Below are positions 57,301 to 64,000 of a stretch of DNA of 64,000 nucleotides, in pieces; position 1 is the first letter of the stretch, and each line of letters opens with the position of its first letter. Below the pieces are notes generated by a model that was given only the letters and a program-made list of their open reading frames with translations, was not told where the DNA came from and did no database searches. Position numbers and translations under genes: made by a program. The stretch spans positions 44,683 through 108,682 of the forward strand of contig JANQBS010000135.1 in the NCBI GenBank assembly GCA_033085395.1, read 5' to 3'. The DNA is from Xanthoparmelia taractica (taxonomy: Eukaryota > Ascomycota > Lecanoromycetes > Lecanorales > Parmeliaceae).

Positions 57301-57429
57301 GCGACTATGATGGTGGAGGTGTTGAAGAATGCGGAGAATGGTGCCATTTTCAAGACCTTGGCCCACCGTAGCAAGAGATTGAGTGTTGCGTTGACCAGTT
57401 GGTTTCGGGAGACGGAAATGGTTGAGTGA
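45329..57429 (+). CDS. Hybrid PKS-NRPS megasynthase (KS-AT-DH-MT0-ER0-KR-ACP-C-A-T-R)
   Basis: Exons 45329-46295 and 46346-57429 (one 50 bp intron inside EAHGTG-TPAGDP) give 4016 residues. It builds a highly reduced polyketide and joins it to an amino acid. KS 8-440: Cys181 (NTACSSS), His320, His363. AT 553-870: GHSSGE, Ser650. DH 947-1250: His979 ([13 protein letters not shown]), Asp1158 (LLDAAFQ). MT 1290-1600: SAM loop reads [11 protein letters not shown] (1418-1428), degenerate. ER remnant 1640-2080, no nucleotide loop. KR 2110-2290: VGCTGGLG, Tyr2258 in [12 protein letters not shown] Ser2432 (LGVDSLMA). Ser/Thr-rich linker. C 2590-3020: HHIALD (2719-2724). A 3040-3560: [25 protein letters not shown] Ser3607 (GGNSMLL). 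R 3688-4000: TGATGFLG, Ser3807, Tyr3838, Lys3842. Product unknown. Confidence 0.95.
46296..46345 (+). other. Intron in the KS domain of the PKS-NRPS
   Basis: gtaagt donor, tctag acceptor, 50 bp. Removing it restores [18 protein letters not shown], an invariant KS segment containing catalytic His320. Left in, the frame meets TAA at 46331-46333. Confidence 0.92.
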
Positions 57430-58451
57430 AGGTTTGTGTCCCCTGGACGTCGGGCAAGGAGCAGGACATGCACTGAGTTGCTGCTTCGCGTGCTCAGTTG
57501 CGCTTGGTCCTCGAGAGCATATCCGGGGGACGGAGAGCATAAAACAAAGTGCGAACACAGTTAGGAGGAATATTTACGGTGGACACAGGATGTTGGGAGG
57601 GAAAATTGAAAACAAGTTTGGATTTGATTCGTTTTCCAATCTCAGAATCTGCATCTAAATGCTATCTGTGATACTGAGCCTATAGCATATGTTTATTCCG
57701 GCGTCTGGGTCTGGAAACTATAGAATGTATCCCTTTATTGCCAAATTCTTATGCATTCGATTTCTGCACAAATGAGTTCATCAACTGATTACTTTCACGA
57801 ACATCCCCATCGCCCCGACATGAGAGTAAAGGCGTATAACGGAGGCCGGCTACTGCTGAGCTCGGTTTTCGCCACGGGACGGTCTCTGGTATACCTTTCC
57901 ACTCTAGGTAAAGAGATGTCGTGCTCGCGGTCCCTGGTGCGGTTAGGATGCGAGGCTCGAAATTAGCGCTTTTGAGCCGTTGATGAGGCCATAGTCTTGC
58001 CGTCGGGGGACATAGAAAGCGACGTGGGACCGAGTTCTTACAGAGGTCGGTCCTGCAAGGCAGACTCTGGCAGCAACCCAATGTATTATACGCCTTCGGC
58101 GGCCCCGAATTCGGACCCTCTAATTCCGACTTGGGTGACATTGTTTCAACTTGATGCACACGCCTCTTTCGGACATGTCACCTTGTTGGCATGAGAACTG
58201 TTGCGCCACATTAGCATATTTGGGAGTCGGACGTCCGATGCGAAAAGTCATTCACAAATCAAGATTCAATATAATTCTATGTAGAGTCCAAGTCTCTGAG
58301 TATATCAATAGAAACAGCAACAAACCACAGTCATTCCTTATAAGTCGAGCTTTGCTATACTATCCTTCTCACCTCACCCACTCCCCCACCTTTCACAACC
58401 TACCACCATCCTCTACCAATCCTTCCTACTTGAACCGTTCTACCCTTCACC
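57430..58451. other. Intergenic region downstream of PKS-NRPS
   Basis: Contains the PKS-NRPS 3' end and, from about 58340, a pyrimidine-rich promoter (cctcacccactcccccac) for the next gene. Short open frames between 57750 and 58200 show no domain. Confidence 0.45.
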
Positions 58452-60122
58452 ATGGCCCTACTTACTCCATTCCTTCTCGCCCTGCTTCCACTCACGACGG
58501 CTAACCCCCTACCCCCAAATTCCCATCCGCACGCTACTCAAATCTCAATCCCCATGCGTCAAGGTGTCCACGGCCCCATATTCAACCTGACCTACGGCAC
58601 TCCCCCTCAAAGCATCACCATGTTAAGCGATTGGACCTGGCAATCAACCTGGTTCTACACTCCCTTCTGCCGCGGTTCGTATTCCCCCACCACCTGTGTG
58701 CTGCCCGGCCAAAACGCCTTCGCGTACAAATCCAGCTCGACCTATAGCCCAACCAACGATAGCGTGCAAACGTTCGACGGCACGGATTACACCCCAGGGC
58801 TTCCGTTCACAGTGTCTTTTGGTAGGGATGTCATGTGTTTGCCGAATTCCAAGGGAGAGCCATTGTGTGATAAGGGCATCGAAGGCCAGATTTCGGATCT
58901 GGCTTTCGAATTTCCGACAGTGCAGGATATCGGAGGGATTTTTGGGTTAGCGCCTGTATTTGAGGGGTTTAATGGGACGTATCTGCCGGCGCCATGGCAG
59001 TTCATGAAGGACGGGTTGTTGCGTCCGGTGGTGGGTTGGCATATGTGTGCGTACTTGAAGGGTAAGAGCAGTTGTGCTGGGGAGGATTATTTGTGAGTTC
59101 TTCTCCTCCCGCTCCCTTCTTTCAAAGGCTTGTCACCTAGACTTTCAACGCTACTCACGTTGGGTGAATAATAACCCGCCCTCGCAAGATGGACACTAAT
59201 ACTACCATTTCTGAACTGTAGAACTGTCATGGGTGGCACTGAAACACCCCTCTATAATCAGAAGGATATGCAATATCACCCCATCGTTGTTACCGACTGC
59301 GTGAATGTCGGCAATCTGGGTCTCAACCCCGTGAGAGATAACTACTGGTCTGCATCCTGGACGAACATGTGAGCCCTTCTTTCTCTCCCCCAACAAAAAC
59401 TCCCCACCATCACATACCTACCATCCGCCGTGTCCCACCCCACTGACAGCAGACACAAACTAGGTTCATAGGCAATACGCGCATCTCTCTCCTCTCCAAC
59501 AACACCGGCCAACCAGTCCCAGCAAACACCTCCTGCGCCTCCATTACCCCCGTCGCCATCTTCGACGAAGGCGGCGAAGGACACGGTGCCCCGATCCCCC
59601 TCGCCGCCTACGCAGCCTTCACGCGTCAGCTGGGCGCCACGGAGATCAACGCTACGTCCGCACTGCCCCTGAACCAAGGTACTCAAGGACTCTGGTCGGT
59701 CCCGTGCGCAAAAGTGGCCTCTTTCCCCAACCTGGTACGTTCCTTTCCTCCCTTTTTGTTTCTTCATCTCCAACTCCCCGCACTCCACCAAGATAACTGC
59801 TAAAAGACCAACCATCCCCCCTCCCCCCACAACCTCCAGAACGAGAAATGATGGGAACAGAACCTGTGACTAATGTACGCCGGGATCAAAATAGAATTAC
59901 GAACTCTCGGGCAAGCAGAACATCACCGTCACGCCAGACATGTACATTGACCGCAAGGCTATGCCAGGTACCTGCCTCCTCAACGCCCGCACCTGGGATC
60001 GCGGCGTCGATGGCGCGCAGACATTTTTCGGCCAGGTCGTGCTCGGTAGGACGTATCTGGAGTTTGAATTCGATACGCTGCGGACGGGGATCGCGCCTTT
60101 GCGCAAGGAGTTGTATAAGTAG
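58452..60122 (+). CDS. Secreted aspartic-protease-like protein with altered catalytic motifs
   Basis: Exons 58452-59092, 59222-59368, 59464-59734 and 59895-60122 give 428 residues, near the size of pepsin-family (A1) enzymes. Residues 1-18 are a signal peptide (MALLTPFLLALLPLTTA). The fold is signalled by FNLTYGTPPQSITMLSDWTW (residues 44-63), GIFGLAP (flap-to-core), and TYLEFEFDT near the C-terminus. The first catalytic D-T-G-S is replaced by Asp60-W-T-W; the second, in PVAIFDEGGEGHGAPIPL, by Asp297-E-G-G. Both Asp remain but the Thr-Gly pairs do not, so activity is doubtful. The last intron (160 bp) is the least certain. Same strand as, and 1 kb after, the PKS-NRPS; cluster membership unproven. 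Confidence 0.75.
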
Positions 60123-60893
60123 GAAGGGAAGGCATAGGGTGATGATGAACAGGAAATGGGGATTCGCGATAGTGAAAAATACTTTTAGCCGAGGAAAGGG
60201 GTAATTGTACAACAGTACCTTAACGTGCTTTCTAACATTGTGAAAAAATAACAATAAAGACCTTGTCTCCCTATGGTCTACCAAGCTACTCCTTTCTTCC
60301 AACAACCCTCTCCCGTATCATTATCATCATCATCATTCTCTTCATCGCGTCATCATTATCATCACAAGCCCCTTCTGCACTTCGAAAGCCAGTCTCCCTT
60401 TACCTTACCATGCCTGCTTCTTGATGGTCGCATGAGTATAAATCTCCTAGCGGAGTGCAAAATGTTAGATAGAAGGACACGGTTGGGCAGTCTTAAGCGT
60501 CAGGGCTAGCACCTGAGTAGGTTTCTGTCACGCGCGCAACGCTATGATAATTATCATGCTTCTACCGGCACGGATTTGATGTAGTGCAGCTATGTATAGA
60601 TGCGGGAGAGTGGGACAAAAAATTCTATGACTGTGAAAGTGACGATGTCATGTGAAGAGCCATTAATCGGTGTAAAATGATGATGCGTAATGCTCGCGGC
60701 AGCCCTCGTGTCTCATATCTCGCGCTATATGGCTGTACGGCAACTGCCATGAGACAGCGGCTTTGGAAATATGACCGTGAGGTCAAGGAGTCCCCAGAAG
60801 AAATCAACTCTCAAATATGCACGAAGCTGACTAGCCCGCATGCATTTCCTCGCTCTCTTTGATGATCCGGCTCTTTTGTCTGCTCAAGCACTC
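60123..60893. other. Convergent 3' intergenic region
   Basis: 770 bp between a plus-strand and a minus-strand gene. It contains (ATC/ATT)-rich microsatellite near 60320-60365 and an aataaa-like signal near 60251. No gene seen. Confidence 0.5.
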
Positions 60894-62582
60894 TCAGCTG
60901 ACATCCGTGCCCCGCGCCTTCTCTTCCTTCATCCCAAATTCCGTTTCCAGCTCATTCGTCAACTTGTAACTCTTGACGAATAAAGCAATTGGGATTCCGA
61001 TGACGGCAAATGGTATACTGACATACCATACCGTCTTGAGGGCTTCCACGTAGACACTTTGCACGATACCGCGCACATTGTCGCTCTCGGGTAAACTACT
61101 GATGAAAGCTGCGGTGGCCTTTTGGTAAGCACCACCTCGGACCAAGAGCTGGGCGACGTTTGGGAAAGCGGAGAGGTGTGTGTGAACTAGGGTGTCAATG
61201 CGCTGATTGAAGATTGCGCTCGGAATGGCGATGCCCCAAATTTGACCGAAGGAGCGCATGAAGGTCCAGGTTGCAGTGGCGGTGGCGACCTCGGAAGATG
61301 GCAGACTGGCCAGAAGGGGTGGAATCATGGTATTAAAGACCATGCCGTTTCCGAGACCGAACATCAATTGGAAGCCGATCCATGCGCCCATGCTTGAGTT
61401 TGCATCGAGAGTAGATAGACTACCGCATCCGGCCGCCATGAGTGCGAAGCCCAAGAAATGGTAGATGCGATATTTCCCCGTGACCGTAACCAAAACGCCA
61501 GAGACGGCCGCTGCAGGAGCGATGGTCGTTGCAATGGGAAAAATTTCTACACCAGAGCGGGTGGGGGTGGCGCCACGGACGGCTTGAAAGTAGACCGGCA
61601 TAAAATAAGTGACGTAGAGGAGGAGAATGCCATGGACGAAGGCCATGACGAATATGGAAATAGAGGTGCGGTTGGAGAATAGCTTGGGGGGCATGGTGGG
61701 CTCGGCAAGGTGGCCGGAAAATTGGTGAGCGAAGAAGCCAAGCATGCCTGCGAAGCCGAGAATGAGTGGCACGATTGTTCGCCAAGAGGACCAGGAGTGC
61801 TTGGTGCCGGCCCAGGCGAGAGCGAGGAGGATGGCAGTAACAGACACAGTAAGCGAAGTGGCACCGATCCAGTCAATACGCTTGACCCGGTCCATAATGG
61901 TGCCTTCGCGATGGTATTTAAGGTTAAGAAACGGGACGATGAGACCAAGGGCCAGGCCGCAGATTGGCAGATTGATGTAGAACACCCAGCGCCAGGTGAC
62001 GTGTTGGGCAAAGACGCCACCCAGGACAGGGCCGATGACTGTACCGATGGCATACGTCCCCGCGATTAACCCACTGTATTGGCCTCGCTCCCGCAGGGGC
62101 AGAAGATCGCAGATGATGATTTCGCCGAGGGTAATGATGCCTCCGCCTCCAAGGCCCTGCACCACACGAGCTGCAATGAGCATAGCGGTGCTGTTTGCAC
62201 CTCCAGCCAAGCCAGATCCAAGCATGAAGAGGAGCACGGATATGATGGTCAATGAGCGACGACCGAAAATGTTGGCCATTTGTCCATAGATGGGCTGGAC
62301 GACGGTGGTGGCGAGAACGTAGGCGTTTGCGACCCAAACGAAGAGTTCGGCTGAATGGAGGTCTTCGGCGATCGTTGGCAGGGCGGTGGATATGATGGAG
62401 ACGTCGACGGCGACGACAAGGGTGGCGACGCAGACCGCGACGAAGACGAGCCAGAAGCGCCAACCTTTGCTTACTTTGGGTGGCGAGGCCATGGCAGCTT
62501 CCTGATCGGACATATCGCTGGCTGGCTTGACGGTAGGCAGAGCGGTATTTTCCTTGCCGCCCATCTCATGAAGGGTAGACAT
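60894..62582 (-). CDS. MFS drug:H+ antiporter-type exporter (14-TMS)
   Basis: Single exon, 562 residues. After a hydrophilic N-terminus (residues 1-40) comes WLVFVAVCVATLVVAVDVSI-ISTALPTIAEDL, the motif opening of the DHA2 family; then QPIYGQMANIFGRRSL (motif A), AARVVQGLGGGGI (motif B) and GTYAIGTVIGPVLGGVF with WRWVFYINLP (motif C region). At least 12, probably 14, hydrophobic helices can be counted to residue 540. Such transporters sit in the plasma membrane and export toxic compounds; in secondary-metabolite loci they commonly export the product and protect the producer. It is the last intact gene before the RIP-like tail. Confidence 0.92.
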   Translation of the reverse strand: MSTLHEMGGKENTALPTVKPASDMSDQEAAMASPPKVSKGWRFWLVFVAVCVATLVVAVDVSIISTALPTIAEDLHSAELFVWVANAYVLATTVVQPIYGQMANIFGRRSLTIISVLLFMLGSGLAGGANSTAMLIAARVVQGLGGGGIITLGEIIICDLLPLRERGQYSGLIAGTYAIGTVIGPVLGGVFAQHVTWRWVFYINLPICGLALGLIVPFLNLKYHREGTIMDRVKRIDWIGATSLTVSVTAILLALAWAGTKHSWSSWRTIVPLILGFAGMLGFFAHQFSGHLAEPTMPPKLFSNRTSISIFVMAFVHGILLLYVTYFMPVYFQAVRGATPTRSGVEIFPIATTIAPAAAVSGVLVTVTGKYRIYHFLGFALMAAGCGSLSTLDANSSMGAWIGFQLMFGLGNGMVFNTMIPPLLASLPSSEVATATATWTFMRSFGQIWGIAIPSAIFNQRIDTLVHTHLSAFPNVAQLLVRGGAYQKATAAFISSLPESDNVRGIVQSVYVEALKTVWYVSIPFAVIGIPIALFVKSYKLTNELETEFGMKEEKARGTDVS

Positions 62583-63430
62583 GATGACTCTGTGGTCACC
62601 GTTGATGTAAGAAGGAGAGTGAATAGGGGAGATGGTAGGGGAACCTCAGTAGGTTCGCCGTTGCTTGGCCTTTTCGACCTGTGCAAGATTGATAGTGCAG
62701 TTTAATGAAAGAAGGAAGGTCCGAATGAGAAAGAGGAGAGAAAGAAGGCGCCAAAGGCACTCGGTGGTGGAGTGAACAGAGTAGAGATATGGTGGTATGC
62801 TGGAGTATGGAGCCAGTGTCCAGCAGGAAGATGAGAGAAGTTTGCTGTATATCACATCAATTTGTGCCATGATATCCTTAGCAAATATTCATTGTTGTGT
62901 GGTATCATTTCGCTGCTGACACATTCCATTCTCAAGTCGTTCGGGGGAATAATTAGGCCGAATCGGAGGAGGACACGGTGCAATAACAGCACCCAGCTCG
63001 GCGACATCTCATTGTTGCATTGTGCAAGAGTATGGCACATGGCGCATGCAAAAATAAAACAAGGCAGTACAGTGATACAGCTGTCAGCCAACAATTGGCT
63101 GTGCCGAAGAGCTGGATCCTGAGGCAGAAATTGTACTTCAGCCTCAAGTACAACATAGGTACCATAACATAGCGACTTAGCAGTACAGTAAGGTAAGATA
63201 ATGTACCTTAGTTACCTCTTTACAAAAATCCAACATAAAGCAAAGTACTTTACCTGTATCTTTACTAAAAACTCGGCAGGGGTAGAAATATACAAAGCAT
63301 ATGCGACTCATCGGGGGCAGAAACGGATGTGCTCAGCATATGCAAAACTTCTACCCCTACCAAGTTTTAGTCTACCCCCTATAACCCGGCGCACATTGAC
63401 TTTTCGGGTGGACAAGGCACCTAGATGTTA
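62583..63430. promoter_or_regulatory. Upstream region of MFS gene, no further gene
   Basis: Purine/pyrimidine-skewed leader to about 62850, presumably the exporter promoter. 63130-63260 has many copies of gtac/taagg-type words (gtaccata, gtaccttag, gtaaggtaag). No coding region supported. Confidence 0.4.
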
Positions 63431-64000
63431 GCCTTACAACTTGTACAGTCGCTTATTCTGACGTCTTTTAGCCAAGGTATCTTATTCCGATCTTATTACT
63501 CCTTGTACGGCGGACGAAGGCTATAACTAGGACAAAAGCAAACTATTTAAAAAATCTCGAGAATTCTTTTCGCAATTCGGAATCTTTAGATACTTCTTTC
63601 TCGTAGATGAACCTCGTAGATAGTCCCCGTAGAGAGCTCCCGTAGATATCCCCCTACTTTAAAAGCCCTCGTAGAGAGAGAGCTCTCGTAGATACTCCCG
63701 TAGAGAGTTTTCGTCTCTAGGAAAAGAATAAAGAAAGAGAAAAGAATAGTATTAAAAACCGTAAATACGAATACGAATACGTTCTTTTTACTCTATATAA
63801 GAGCTCTTTATAGAAACTTTTTATAAAAACTACGTACTTGTAAGAATTACTTACGAGAATATCTACGAGAGCTTTATAAAGAAACTCGTTATCGAAAATT
63901 TATAAAATAGTATATAATATAACTACGGGTCGGAAAGGTGTGGTATATTTGATGGTATGGGACCAGTTTTTCGAATACCATATCGAAAGGTATGGGATAT
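63431..64000. repeat. A/T-rich RIP-like DNA, probable dead repeat
   Basis: From about 63540 to 63900 I count only one CpA and two TpG dinucleotides in 360 bp, while TpA is very frequent; this is the imprint of repeat-induced point mutation (CpA to TpA on both strands). Within it, 63600-63710 holds about seven degenerate copies of a cgtagaga/cgtagata unit. No reading frame survives. It continues past the window. Confidence 0.75.

Noticed and set aside
61547..62463. Long minus- and plus-strand frames over the MFS gene
   Set aside because: Out-of-frame shadows of the exporter, Ser/Pro- or Arg/His-rich, with no domain.
1..64000. CRISPR arrays, bacterial operons, phage genes
   Set aside because: No spaced direct repeats of that type, no ribosome-binding sites, and a spliced eukaryotic gene structure throughout.

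Overview
The window is nuclear DNA from a filamentous ascomycete (Pezizomycotina). The evidence is genes split by 49-160 bp GT-AG introns with ctgac/ctaac branch sites, fungal families (BTB/POZ, 2EXR/F-box-like, PKS-NRPS, ILV3 paralogue), divergent gene pairs with short shared promoters, and a right end with the CpA/TpG loss left by repeat-induced point mutation (RIP). The class cannot be fixed by eye. Exon structures were built by hand from splice signals and reading-frame continuity; coordinates for spliced genes give the full span and the exons are in the evidence.

0-12 kb: the 3' part of a two-repeat Myb/SANT gene, an imperfect ~180 bp tandem duplication, a BTB/POZ gene carrying a UBA-like stretch, a simple-sequence-rich gene desert (3.8-7.5 kb), a secreted metallopeptidase-like protein that has lost its zinc motif, and three minus-strand 2EXR/F-box-like genes in different states of decay. 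12-33 kb is mostly housekeeping: ribosomal protein eS19, a dihydroxyacid dehydratase (with an 8-nt microexon), an alpha/beta-hydrolase fused to a CX5R phosphatase, a basic coiled-coil protein, the importin Kap120 and the peroxisomal RING protein Pex2 (divergent pair). Two secreted cysteine-containing proteins and an FAD monooxygenase are interleaved.

33-43 kb is gene-poor. It holds a ToxD/LovC-type enoyl-reductase-like gene, relics of a hAT and a Tc1/mariner transposase, a 2EXR fragment, a relic of a rhodopsin-like membrane protein and a frameshifted gene of unknown function.

43-62.6 kb is a secondary-metabolite locus: an Ayg1-like alpha/beta hydrolase and a 4016-residue PKS-NRPS share a 618 bp divergent promoter, followed by an aspartic-protease-like secreted protein with both catalytic motifs altered and a drug:H+ antiporter-type MFS exporter. 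The synthase reads KS-AT-DH-(MT)-(ER0)-KR-ACP-C-A-T-R. Its methyltransferase SAM motif is degenerate, its ER is vestigial and its terminal reductase keeps the Ser-Tyr-Lys triad. This suggests a polyketide-amino-acid product released reductively as an aldehyde, with enoyl reduction supplied, if at all, in trans, perhaps by the gene at 35.8 kb. No pathway transcription factor, P450 or cyclase is visible in the window. 62.6-64 kb runs into RIP-like AT-rich DNA.
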